Positions 12,108 through 22,479 of a stretch of 64,000 nucleotides of DNA are shown here, piece by piece. How positions within the stretch are numbered: position 1 is the stretch's first letter; every line of letters begins with the position of its first letter. The stretch comes from Symsagittifera roscoffensis (Eukaryota; Xenacoelomorpha; Acoela; Convolutidae): the NCBI RefSeq assembly GCF_963678635.1, contig NC_087069.1:36561959-36625958 (forward strand). Direction: 5' to 3'. Below the pieces are notes generated by a model. That model did no database searches. It saw only the letters and a list, made by a program, of their open reading frames with translations, and was not told the origin of the DNA. Both the position numbers and the translations under genes were made by a program.

Positions 12108-12308
12108 CTAATAGGAAGTCGTCATATTGCTGACACTAGGACGCAAAACTTCCTTTAACAGGAAACCGGCTTGTACCGTTTGAAGCGAAACAAAACCAAA
12201 GGAGACAAACACAGTTGACTCGAAAATATGTACACTTCGATGTGTGATCTCTCTCTGCAGGTCATAACTTACATCTCGACTAACTACCAGTGTGTCGTTT
12301 ATGTGCAA
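12108..12308 (-). pseudogene. BEL/Pao reverse transcriptase fragment
   Basis: The frame starts MHINDTLVVSRDV, aligning with the Y/F-V-D-D active-site block of BEL/Pao RT, followed by DLQREITHRSVHIF (family: LQREV..LL..GGF). The first catalytic Asp is replaced (HIND for YVDD), so the enzyme is dead even apart from the truncation. Confidence 0.5.
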
Positions 12309-13254
12309 CCTCAGACAAGCTACGATCTATTGAGATTTACAAGCACTTCTGCAACTTTTTCGATTTCATCTCGAGATTGCTTTTGATGTTATTGTTGCCC
12401 TTTAAATCTACTTTAACAAGCATCTTAATTAGTTCGGTTGTTCGCTCTTCCCGTCGCACAAAACGCTAAAAAGTTTGGTTTTTAAGAATGTCAACGACTT
12501 GAAAAAACGTTTCCGGTGATATGCGACGGAAATCGAGTACAGCAGTCCTACAAAGACATACAGCAGTTCATGCAAAAAACCTGGAAGCGTCGAACCATGA
12601 AGCTCCAATAAAAACTCTTTGAACCGTCCCTGGTATGGTTAAGTTGTTAACAGGGTGATGTGTTTTTTCAATTACTATTAACGATTACGCCTTTTTTGGG
12701 TCATGCAGTTCGACTGTAATGACTTTTTTTTCCAGAAAATTCAGAAAAAAATTTTAACTAAAAAGACGCAGAGAACTGTTTTTATCTAAGCGCTTCTCCG
12801 ATAACTGGAGTTGCACAAATACGGGAAAAAAACTTCGGCAATTTTACGTGATGATCGGACCAAAACGTTCTAACTGAAAATTGAATACCACCATAATTAG
12901 CAAGAACTTGAGAGGCTTTTTGTCGGCTGTTAATCTGGCATCAACGGTTTTTCATGTACTAGATGACTGCATGACGTGACTTGATCGACTGTAGTTACAT
13001 CCCTGATGTTGCATTCGAAACAAGTGGAGTCTGAAGTAGTTGGCATCTTGTCCTAGGAATAGCTTTAGGTCTGTATTTCTCAAAATTGAAATTGTTACAG
13101 GCTGCAAAAAGTACCGAACCAATATTCAGTGTTTCCCGTTTGTAAACTGAAACTTCAAAACGAAAAACTGTACCAGCAAGTTCTGAAAACACGCTATTCT
13201 CAGCGTCCTGACTACAAAATACCTCTGCGGTATTGATTCCGTTGACGATTAGTT

Positions 13255-13619
13255 TCAAATCTTGTCCTTAAGATTGAGGTGTTTTCTCTTGGAAGATGAG
13301 ATTCTACAAGCTCTGTTGCGCAAAACCAGCGCTTTGCTTTTATGCCATAATAAAAAAAAATCTAACTCTGCCTCAGAGAGAACACTTTTATGGTTAATTA
13401 CCGACGTGAAACAAGTGCCTACTTTACAAACAGTTTTTGTTTCACCGGCTGTCTTAGAAGCGTTTTCGCTTTTAACCAAACTGTTGGCATATGCTGCTCG
13501 CTGTTCTGGTTTTCGATAAGGAAAAACTTGCACATTAAGTGTGCTGTCACAGTTAGGCTTGGATCATTTTCTGACTTTAGTCCAGTTTTGGAAATGTTTA
13601 TTACACTGGGCACAAGCAA
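13255..13619 (-). pseudogene. BEL/Pao gag zinc-finger-like fragment
   Basis: Two overlapping minus-strand frames (13619-13419 and 13533-13255) contain FPYRKPEQRAAYANSLVKSE and KTVCKVGTCFTSVINHKSVL. The second resembles the C..C....H..LL end of BEL/Pao gag, where nucleic-acid binding occurs. The match is weak and frames shift; position upstream of the RT piece supports it. Confidence 0.35.
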
Positions 13620-13946
13620 AAGAAAACATATTTTCCATGCACTATGCCTGGTTCTATGCTAAGTTGTCTTCTCTTTTAAAACGCTGGACATCCACATCGA
13701 ACTTATTCCATATCAAGTTGCACTTCCCCATCGAACCCAAAAATTACGCTATTTGCCTGACCGATGACCCGATTTCGCTAGTAAATCAGCTGTACATCAT
13801 TATACAAATTTGCGGAATCCACTACGTTCCTGAACTGACCAAATCATTCTTTCCATGGTATAGGACCACTATTAAACTTAGTTCCGTTCAGGTAATGGGT
13901 CTTTTCTGTTCTCAAACCCCTAAGTCTTCGAGAATTAGTTGCTTAG

Positions 13947-14927
13947 ATGACAAAAAAACAGTCAATGGAAGCCGCTGGAAATATTTCCACGGGTGACAAA
14001 ACTGGAATTGGAGCAGGATGTTGGAAGCCAGACGGATGTTGTGGCACATTTTGGGTGCAGTGTATGTACAGCAAAACCACTTCTGAAAAGTATGAAAGCA
14101 TTCGTGTTTACCAACCCGGCACTTTGCGTCATAATCTAACTGTAAGTGTTATCAAAAAATTGAGACGAGGTGCAGGCATCTAGTGTGACATTCTAGGTTG
14201 GTAATTGAGACCGAAAAAAAGTCATTGAAAGTTTGAAAGAGTATGAGAATAAAACATTTGGATATAATGATTTTAGACACATATTCATCCGAAATAATTG
14301 CATCATTTGAAGCAGCAGCTGCGTTAACGCTGGTCGACGGACATTTGAAAAAAATGCTTCGAGAAAAGATGTTTTTTACTGCATTATGGGACTGGACGGC
14401 TCGGAAAACCTTTAGTCTTTCATTTATAGTTCAAATAAGGATAAAATTCAATAAGAATTGGTTCAAATGTCCACAGAAAATTTCTTCTGTATGAGATTTG
14501 CATGCAAAAATTGACAACAAATAGTTTGGTTCACTTTTCTTGCTGTTCCTTTTTAATTTAAATATGACGAAATAATTTTTTTAGTTGATCAAATAGCAAA
14601 AGTTTTTCGGTCCAAGTTTATCGACTCTGTTCAAAGATGTCTCGCAATTCAAAAAACGTCCAATATTTAAATGAAAAATCATCGATTATTTTAAAAAAAA
14701 ATAAATCAAAACGCTGTTTATATCAATATCTTGTTTTCAGCAAATTGATTCTCGTTTTTTGATTATAGGAGACGCCTACGGGGCGAGGACAGTGTTATAT
14801 TGCCACAGACTGGCACTGTGATAACGGGATGCCTGAGTGGGCCAACTGGGATGACAATGATCTCAGTTTCAATTTGTATTGGAGAGATAGAAGAAACCTG
14901 CCATACCGTTATGAAATCCGTTCGTAA
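13947..14927 (+). CDS. two-exon cysteine-containing protein, family not recognised
   Basis: Exon 1 is 13947-14143 (ATG 13947; an in-frame TAG lies just before it, so an upstream exon ending near 13946 or 13961 is the alternative). It includes GAGCWKPDGCCGTFWVQCMY and ends HNLT at donor ACT|GTAAGT. Exon 2 is 14769-14927, after acceptor TTGATTATAG, in matching phase 0. It reads ETPTGRGQCYIATDWHCDNG, then WANWDDNDL and FNLYWRDRRNLPYRYEIRS, and stops at TAA. The product is about 118 residues with seven cysteines and many aromatic residues, which fits a secreted disulphide-bonded domain, but no signal peptide is visible in this model. A second acceptor (TTGTTTTCAG, 14740) exists but is out of phase. 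A poly(A) signal AATAAA lies at 15057-15062. Confidence 0.55.
14144..14768 (+). other. intron of the 13.9-kb gene
   Basis: A 625-bp AT-rich intron between GTAAGT and ATTATAG. An open frame at 14243-14494 inside it has no recognised product. Confidence 0.5.
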
Positions 14928-15056
14928 TAAGCTGTATATCATCGCTTCATTATCATCAGGGAGCGGGAAAAAAGTAAATCTTTTTTGTATTTTTTTTCGC
15001 TCATGCTTTAACTTAAAAATCCGTGCCATAACTTAGTATGTTTTAGGGCCATATTT

Positions 15057-15062
15057 AATAAA
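15057..15062 (+). terminator. poly(A) signal AATAAA
   Basis: Canonical hexamer 130 bases after the stop codon of the 13947-14927 gene. Confidence 0.45.
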
Positions 15063-15971
15063 CTAGTGCAATAGTTCTTTGAAACATCAGTGCAATAATT
15101 GAAATTTTGAAATACTGATGAAATTTTGCAAAAAGTTGGACAGCAGTATAGCACTTGAAACTAAAATCTAAACTTTTTTGATATAATCAAATTTGAACGT
15201 TTTAGTGAGCATTTTGGGATTTATTTGAGCTTGCACGTTATCAGAAATCTAGAAATTTTACTCTCGCGTTTGTTGAACTTCAAGTAGCTCAAGTGGAACC
15301 AGACAGCTTGTATAAGAGGTATACCTTGAATGTTCTAACTGCTTTTTAATATTTGTGAAATAGTGTTTGCTTTAGAAAAATGAATAAGCTTTTAAAGAAA
15401 ACGCTACTACCATCCCCTCAAACTTCAAAGTGACATAACAAGCAGGTATCAAAGATACAAAAACGCCATTTCACCCTCGTAATTTTCCCAAAATATCATT
15501 AAACCCCCATAATTTCACGTAAAATTAATAAAACTACCCTGAGCTAAAACATTTGGTCGTTTTTTTTTGAAAGTCAGATCAACAACAAGTGTATCCGCAT
15601 CCAATTTCAAGCGTTAATAATCGATTATAATACAATTTAGTACCAGTCTTACAAAAATTGAAAAAAAATTTGATCTAAATCAAATAATAATCGATTATAA
15701 TCTCTCTTTTTTAATTCAAATATGATTAATTATAATACATCATAATCGAATATAATAGATAATTTTTATCCGAATTGAGAGTTGTGCTTTGATAGTCGGG
15801 CAGTCCTGTTATTTACACAACTCATTCCAATAAAAAATTTTGGAAGAACACCAAAAAGGCATTTTATATCAAAGGCAATCTTATATCAAAGAAGACCTGC
15901 TAATTTAACAAGCATGAATAGTTTTAATTAGATAATGTTGTGGCTATCATAAATAATCGGATTGCTTTATT
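15063..15971. other. AT-rich, no gene recognised
   Basis: It contains a cluster of ATAATCGATTATAAT-like palindromic stretches (15618-15760) and no convincing exon. A 5' exon of the 16.6-kb gene could lie here but was not found. Confidence 0.4.
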
Positions 15972-16413
15972 GTTCCGACTTTCGATACGAAAGTAACGGA
16001 ATATTTGTGCTCGGGGTGGGTTTTTTTTTCTTCAGACAAATTTCGACTTTTTAACTAGCCATTTTTGAAGGAATTTTTTTTTTTATCATTCGAAAGGTAT
16101 TGTTGTCTTGAGCTCAAATTTGAAAAGATATTTCACCTGTGATCGTTTTTCGTAAAGTTATGGGGGTTTAAAGATAGCCATTTTGTCCAATTTGGGACAA
16201 TTAACGCGCGATATTAACGAGTAAGCGGAGAGTTAATCCGTTTTAGAAATCGTTCCAAATTGGTTGAAAGAAGCTTATTTGCCATAATTGATTTGTTACA
16301 AGGAGCGAAATTTATCCTTTTGTACTTTTTATGGCGTGTGGGGGATGATTTTCATAAAAACCTTAAAAGGCAGTCGGAACATTCAGGGCTTTGCCCTGAT
16401 ACAAGCAGTCTTG
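15972..16413 (+). mobile_element. Helentron-like non-autonomous element, copy H1
   Basis: It starts GTTCCGACTTTCGATACGAA, whose 5' end contains the hairpin ACTTTCG-AT-CGAAAGT. Near the 3' end it has AGTCGGAAC, the inverse of the first nine bases. A short hairpin CAGGGC-TTT-GCCCTG follows, and the element ends CAGTCTTG. The layout (terminal repeat at the 5' tip, its partner set inside a 3' hairpin, T/T flanks) is that of Helentron/HINE elements. There is no coding capacity. Class assignment is inference from structure. Confidence 0.75.
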
Positions 16414-16653
16414 TTTGTGTTTCAGATTCAAGTTATTATAACCTTTCTTTGACTTCAAAAATTAAAGCCAAAAGTTTGGCTGAAAAAGAGAAGCTTTATA
16501 TTTTGATCAAACAGTTTTAATCCAAAATTCTGATTAAACTTTTTTACTTGAACATTTTGTTTTCATAATTTCATTTCATGTTTTATAGTAATGTAGGAAG
16601 GAAAACAAGTCAGACGAGATGAAAGTGACCGACCGAGACCATTGACCTCTCAG

Positions 16654-17664
16654 TCAGTGGTTTGTGTGCACCGATTATTGCATCCAGCTGAACCTTAGAC
16701 GATTTGATGAAGATATTCAGAGCTTTGTTAAAGGTCTATAGATCCATAGATTACAATAGCAGTTTTTTTCAATTGTTTCTTTTCAATAATGTAATAAGAA
16801 TTAACAGGAATCAGTGGTTATGGGAAGAACTTAGGTCATTGATTACTAACAGCAGAAGAACTTCTTCGGACTGCTTGTTTTTGTGGATCAAAATGGGAAA
16901 AATCTTCCTCATATGATTGAAACCACAAGAATAAAATGAGCAATGATTCGTAATTCGACTGCCCGGGCTGAGATGAATTGTTCACAGAAGTTTTTCAAAA
17001 TCTGTTTGAAACTACTTCAATAAATGAAAAAAAGTATAACTGATTTTATCGAGATCCAATTTTTTCCATCAATGAATTTATGCATATGTATACTAACATT
17101 TTTCACTAAATACTGCACACACTTTGTGTATTGAAACGATTAAAAAGAAAAACGATTAAAAAGATATTTTAATTTTCAAGAAGTCTTTCGTAACTTATTG
17201 TCCGGCTGGGTTGAAGTGCTTCCATATGACAAGGATCTAGCACGAGATATGTGCATGTGCTACAGATGTGAGGAAGACGAAGACTTTGAACTGTCGGAAA
17301 ACGTGGAAAGCCGTTCAACATCCTTAGCTATATGTAAGACAAATCTTGTGAAATCCCCCCCCCTCTATTGAAAAAGTGGCGAAATTAGTTACAAATGTAC
17401 AAAATTAGCGTATAATTCATTGTTGAATTATTTTGTATTCCGTAGAGGATATTCTTTAGTATATCAAAGAGGAGGTCGTCGAAGTTAACTAGATTTTGAA
17501 AACTGTTTATCAAAATGAGCAAAATGTTTGTATCTGACAATCGTGAGGCGATAGTGTGTCATGATGAGCAACAATCGGTGGACTTTCGCTGCTGTGCATA
17601 TTGCAATAACTACCAATATGCATATCAACCAGCCATAGCGGTTCTGGGAAACAAAATCAAATAA
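16654..17664 (+). CDS. multi-exon cysteine-containing protein, family not recognised
   Basis: Three exons fit in phase. Exon A is 16654-16733 (acceptor CTCTCAG, reading QWFVCTDYCIQLNLRRFDED, then IQSFVK, donor AAAG|GTCTAT, which is weak). Exon B is 17181-17333 (acceptor AATTTTCAAG, reading VFRNLLSGWVEVLPYDKDLA, then RDMCMCYRCEEDEDFELSEN, donor ATAT|GTAAGA). Exon C is 17555-17664 (acceptor GGCGATAG, reading CHDEQQSVDFRCCAYCNNYQ, then AYQPAIAVLGNKIK, stop TAA). Both junctions are phase 1. The protein has paired cysteines (C..C, C.C..C, CC..C) and an acidic block. The N-terminal exon is missing from the model. A Helentron-like copy begins 23 bp after the stop. A degraded relative of exon B may lie at 40722-40830. 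Function unknown. Confidence 0.5.
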
Positions 17665-17687
17665 TTCACGGAGCTGTATATAGCAAA

Positions 17688-18214
17688 CAAGACTGCTCGT
17701 ATCAGGGCGAAGCCCTGAATGTTCCGACTGGCTTTTAAGGTCTATGGAGCAGTAATAACATTAAAAAGTTCAAGGAATTAAAACAAAATGAAAAAAAAAA
17801 TTTCTAAAATTTGAAATTTTTTATGAAAATCATCCCCCCACGCCATATAAAGTTCAAAAGGATAAATTTCGCTCCTTGTAACAAACCATATATGGCAAAT
17901 AAGCTTATTTTAACCAATTTGGAACGGTTTCTAAGACGGATTACACTCCGCTTACGCGTTAATAGCGCGAAATATATCGCGAGTTAATTGTCCCAAATTG
18001 ACCGAAATGGCAATCTTTAAATCCCCGTAACTTTTCGAAAAATGATCACAGCTGAAATATCTTTTCAAATTTGAGCTCATGACAACAATACCTTTCGAAT
18101 GATATTAAAAAATCCCGTCAAAAATGGCTAGTTAAAAAGTCGAAATTTGTCTGAAGAAAAAAAAACCCACCCCGAGCACAAATATTCCGTTACTTTCGTA
18201 TCGAAAGTCGGAAC
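17688..18214 (-). mobile_element. Helentron-like element, copy H2
   Basis: Full-length minus-strand copy. It runs from CAAGACTGCTCGTATCAGGG with hairpin CAGGGC-GAA-GCCCTG to the 5' tip TCGAAAGTCGGAAC. The inverted pair GTTCCGACT/AGTCGGAAC is intact at both ends. Confidence 0.8.
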
Positions 18215-18216
18215 AA

Positions 18217-18615
18217 CAAGACAGCCCTGACTGTTCCGTTTGCAATTTGAGGTCTATAGTGTTCGCTTAAAAAAATCTTCCAACATTTTGTAGAAGCGAA
18301 CACCACTCCATAAAACTTAATTTGCAGAATTAAAAAAAAACATCGAAAGATTTCATAACATTTCTGCGCGTTGATTATCCCAAACTGGTGAAATTGGCAT
18401 TCTTTAATTTCCTTCAAATTTGCAAAATTAAAGAATGCCAATTCTTTAAGATCACAGGTGAAAATTAATTTTTTTCAAATTGAGCTCATGACAACGATAC
18501 CTTTGCAATGATATTAAAAACCTTGCAAAAATGAATAGTTAAATAGTCGATATTATTCTGGAAAAAAAGCCACCCCGAGCACAAATAATTCGTCATTTTC
18601 TTTAAAACTTGGAAC
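18217..18615 (-). mobile_element. Helentron-like element, diverged copy H3
   Basis: Directly adjoins H2. It has a shortened 3' end (CAAGACAGCCCTGACTGTTCC), a related interior (CACCCCGAGCACAAATAATT) and a degraded 5' tip CTTGGAAC. It appears to be an older copy next to which H2 inserted. Confidence 0.6.
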
Positions 18616-18790
18616 AATAATGATGGTCAAATAGCCTTGGGTTGCTAATTGTCGTTTTTCTAATAGCAAGAAATTGTCGCCACGCACTTCAATTAGCTGA
18701 AAGCTGAACTTTAAAACTGTGTTGAACCCATGTACGTAAACACAGCTGAAACCTGTGTTTACGTACATGAGTTGAGATTGTCGTACTATA

Positions 18791-19289
18791 GATGTTCCGA
18801 CTGCCTTTTAAGGTTTACGGTTCAGTAATTACTTAAAAAAATTAAATGTAATAAATTGAAATGAAATTTTTTTTCTAAAATAAGAAATTTTTTTATGAAA
18901 TCGTCCCCCCACACGCCGTATAAACTACAAAAGAATAGATTTCGCTCATTGTAACAAATTAATTATGGCAAATAAGCTTCTTTCAACCAATTTGGAACGA
19001 CTTCTATGACGAATTAAATCTCCGCTTACGCGTTAATAGAGCGAAATATATCGCGCGTTAATTGTCCCAAATTGGCCAAAATGGCAATCTTTAAAACCCC
19101 ATAACTTTACAAAAAAAGATCACAGGTAAAATATTTTTTCAAATTTAAGCTCAGAACAACAATAACTTTTCAATGATATTTAAAAAATCCGTCAAAAATG
19201 GCTAGTTAAAAAGTCAAAATTTGTCTGAAGAAAAAAAAAACCCACCCCGAGCACAAATATTCCGTTACTTTCGTATCGAAAGTCGGAAC
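18791..19289 (-). mobile_element. Helentron-like element, copy H4
   Basis: It lacks the terminal 3' hairpin, starting at GTTCCGACTGCCTTTTAAGG, but is otherwise complete to ATCGAAAGTCGGAAC. The interior includes the CGCGCGTTAATTGTCCCAAA block shared by all copies. Confidence 0.75.
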
Positions 19290-20103
19290 AAAAAGTAAGA
19301 ATATAATTTGTTTATCTAATAAATTGGTATGTGTTGACTATGTAGTTTGATTGCAGTAAAATTGATCTCAATCATTATTTTTAGTTGGTTTAACAGTAAA
19401 ACCAGCCATTCAATATTTGTGAATGCGGTTTTTCAAGTTTAAACCACCTATTTAAATGGATTTGCTCAATTCTCAAACCCGGAAAAACGTTATTGATTAA
19501 GTATTGCGGTTTTTTTATGGTATCGTTTGAATAACTACTCCCAAAACATTGAAACGCCTACACTTTAGCAGTAAATGAAAAAACTTTCTAGCTCACAAAA
19601 GAAAAAACCAGACTATGAAGCGAAAATATCAAAAAATTTCAATTTCAGTTTTATGTATACAAACTTGTTTTTAGTTAAAAAAAGTATTGAAGGTTTTAAA
19701 AAATTCCCTACTGTTTGATTTTTGGCAGTTTTGTTTTGCAAAGAATCATCATGAAAAAAGCCTCATTTTATCACATCCTAAAAAGCAATTTTTTCAGCCT
19801 TTTCTTGCGTTTTTTTTAAATATTCAATATCAATTTATTAAAAAACACACAAATAGTTCAATGGTTTTATACTGAAATTTACTGGATGTTTTTTTTGTTT
19901 CTAATTTCGAGAAGAAAAAATAAAAAAATTAAAATGAAACTGAATTTTCCGACTGCATTTTTTGATCAAATATCTTTTTTTTCTGTTTGTTCTTCGCGCT
20001 ATTCAAAACACAAATGGATGTATTTGGCGTCATTTATCCTAAAATATGACCAAATTACTTGCCCCAACTCATTTTGGACGGATTTCATACGACTTTTGCT
20101 CGT
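19290..20103. other. very AT-rich, no gene recognised
   Basis: Long A and T runs with only non-informative frames. Confidence 0.4.
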
Positions 20104-20353
20104 ATAAGAACACAATATCTCGCCGCTATAAAAATCAATATATCGTGCGTTAATTATTTCAAACTGACGAAAACAGCAACTTTCAAAATGCGTAATTTGA
20201 AGTAAATTGATTTGAAACTTAAAGACGTGAATTTTGTCTGACCTTCAGCTTCGGAGAGCAATATCTTTCACATTCGTCATAAAGTTCCAGTTAAAATTGC
20301 ATAGTCAAAACATCGAAACTTAAATATTTAGCACTTTCCACGCGAGTCGGAAC
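20104..20353 (-). mobile_element. Helentron-like element, degraded fragment
   Basis: Contains ATATCGTGCGTTAATTATTT, a diverged form of the family core, and ends CGCGAGTCGGAAC like the 5' tip of the family. The other end is unrecognisable. Confidence 0.4.
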
Positions 20354-21143
20354 GAAAAAAATAGCCTACACACTACTCTAAAAAAAATGAAGACTACAAT
20401 ATAAAAAATTTTTTTTCACTTTGCTGTTGTCATTTTCTGGTTTTTTGATGCATTTTTCAATTTGATTAAGCAACGGCTCGGTTTGTACCATTAATAACCT
20501 GCTCACTCTTTTTCAAGTTATTTTTCTATCACGAACGAAACTGTCGCATCAATTTTAAATTTCGAAAAGACTTTTTTACTTGCTGCAACGAAGTTTCAAG
20601 CGTAGTTAAGCGTTGAGAGAACATTTGTGACACTCTTAAAAATTTCCTTCCACATAAAAAAGAACTTAAAATATTCTTAAGCTCGTAAACAGAAGTTGAA
20701 AAATTTGGCAATTTACTTAGTCAAAATCTGAATTAGTTTTTTTGTCCTACCTGAGAGTAGTTTTTCGTATTTCTTCTAAGGTAAAGTTAACAATAGGTCT
20801 AGCTGAGATCATTAGTTTTTCAACGAATAGCTTGTAACTTCTGTCCCGTGATGCACCTCATAGAGTAGGAGAAGTTAATTTATTGTAAGATGCTCAATGT
20901 TTCTCAAAGTATTTTCTCAGGCCGGAAAGTGTTTTCTCAGGCGGGGAAACCCCGAACCGCGTAGCACCAGACACCGGATCCTAGCGAAAGGTAACCGAGG
21001 CGAAAGCAAAACGTAGACTGAAAGCACCACGAATCGGCCCGTTTATTCCTTTACCTTGGAACCGAAGTAAAAAAAGAGATTCGCGCAACAATATGCCCAC
21101 ATGAACGCATCAGCACATCGAAATTGAGGGGTTCATTAAAAGC
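20354..21143. other. no gene recognised
   Basis: AT-rich, then a locally GC-rich patch at about 20940-21050 whose origin I cannot tell. It may belong to the retroelement debris that follows. Confidence 0.3.
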
Positions 21144-21424
21144 ATGTCGATTATCGTCAAGGAAAAAAAACAAGCATATAGTGGAATTGTTTTTCCTAAG
21201 GATTGCAGGACTTGCAGCATAGTATGGCTGGCAAAAGGCCATCGAGAGAGAAGTTATTTGCGACATCTTCATCAAGCGCTGAAGTCATTGAGGCTTCAGG
21301 AAAAATTCAAATCACGTCAAGTGCGCTACAAAAACAGTCAGTAACCCTCATCAAGCAACATAAAAATTGGAAGATCAGTCCACATCAAACAAGAGCTGAC
21401 GATGTCAATTCACTCAAGAAATAG
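21144..21424 (+). pseudogene. degraded coding fragment, probably retroelement gag
   Basis: Two overlapping frames. The first has KDCRTCSIVWLAKGHRE, resembling the first part of a gag zinc knuckle. The second has EVIEASGKIQITSSALQKQS and TRADDVNSLKK, which look coding but shift frame. It lies upstream of Ty3/gypsy pol debris in the same orientation. A host gene relic is the alternative. Confidence 0.35.
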
Positions 21425-21917
21425 TGCTCAATCAAAAATGAAGTGGGACTTTTTCGGGAAAAGACCCACAGTGGAAACAAGCAGCAAAACCTGCAATCAC
21501 AGTGCGGGAAACTGTGTTTTTTTTTCTGTGAAAAAAAAATAAGGTAAGAAACACTACATAGAATTAGACCCCAATACCAAGCACCTAAGTTGCAAGATTT
21601 CCCCCATATGAACAGCTGCTGATTTCGATTCAAGAAAAAATGTGAGATTCCCTCTCGCAAGCCGGCGAAATGGGGAAAAAAGATTCAAAATTTGATAATC
21701 TATAGATGTAACGTGAAGTATGATAAAATTGGCACTGTCAAACTGACCATAGGCACAGACCCAATGTACGCTGAGATGTTCAAGAAAAAAACGGATGCCC
21801 AGTTTGCTTGCGTTTTTAGATTCTGTCGCTCAATTCATTACCTCTAAACCAATTGGAACCAGTTCTAAACTAGTATTTATAAACCAATTATATTATTGAT
21901 AAAATAATCTCTATAAA

Positions 21918-22135
21918 ATATTACTAACCAATCATATTCCATCGTATATAAAATATTACTAACCAATCATATTCCATCACTAATATTGACACTTATTTGT
22001 AAGTACTAACCAATCATATCCAATCGTATATAAAATATTACTAACCAATCATATTCCATCACTAATATTGACACTTATTTGTAAGTGCTGAAACTACTTG
22101 TAGTTTAAGCACCAGAACATTTTCAATAAATATTA
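21918..22135 (+). repeat. 82-bp tandem repeat with TATA motifs, possible LTR
   Basis: The unit from ATCGTATATAAAATATTACT through TTGACACTTATTTGTAAGT occurs at 21941 and again 82 bp later (22023), with a partial copy before it. Each unit has a TATA-like GTATATAAAATA, and AATAAA follows at 22125-22130. Repeated promoter plus poly(A) signal upstream of gypsy pol resembles an LTR core, but no second LTR was found. Confidence 0.55.
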
Positions 22136-22479
22136 GACAACAGTTGTTCTCCTTCTGGATAAACTCCAAGAATTAACTCGTAAATACCAGTGTACACTAG
22201 ATCTATTGAGACTAGGAGATAAAAGAGTATGATTAAGATTGGTATTAGACTAAGTTGCACGAACCTATCCGGCAGTAAATAAGATAGCGGGACGAACAGA
22301 CGGTGTACCTTATCTGAAATTACTCTATCAGTACAGTACCTCGTACATAACTCACAACGATGAAGTTTTGATTCACGTCTTCAAATCTCAAAAAGGCATT
22401 CACTAAAATGCTCGTGGACGATCCAGTCAGTCTTTATTGCAATTTCAACATCCTTTGTAGAGAGCATACTCGGATCTAC

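Larger units (their letters stand above)
10532..13620 (-). mobile_element. BEL/Pao LTR retrotransposon relic
   Basis: In minus-strand order this holds a gag-like zinc-finger region (13619-13255), a long degenerate stretch, a reverse-transcriptase fragment (12308-12108) and an integrase C-terminal fragment (10771-10532). The order gag, RT, IN agrees with an LTR retroelement, and the integrase fragment is the diagnostic piece. All frames are broken and no LTRs were recognised, so the outer limits are approximate. Confidence 0.65.

Noticed and set aside
13541-13996. Plus-strand frame of 151 codons
   Set aside because: It overlaps the 13947 exon in another frame and the BEL/Pao relic on the opposite strand, and shows no domain.
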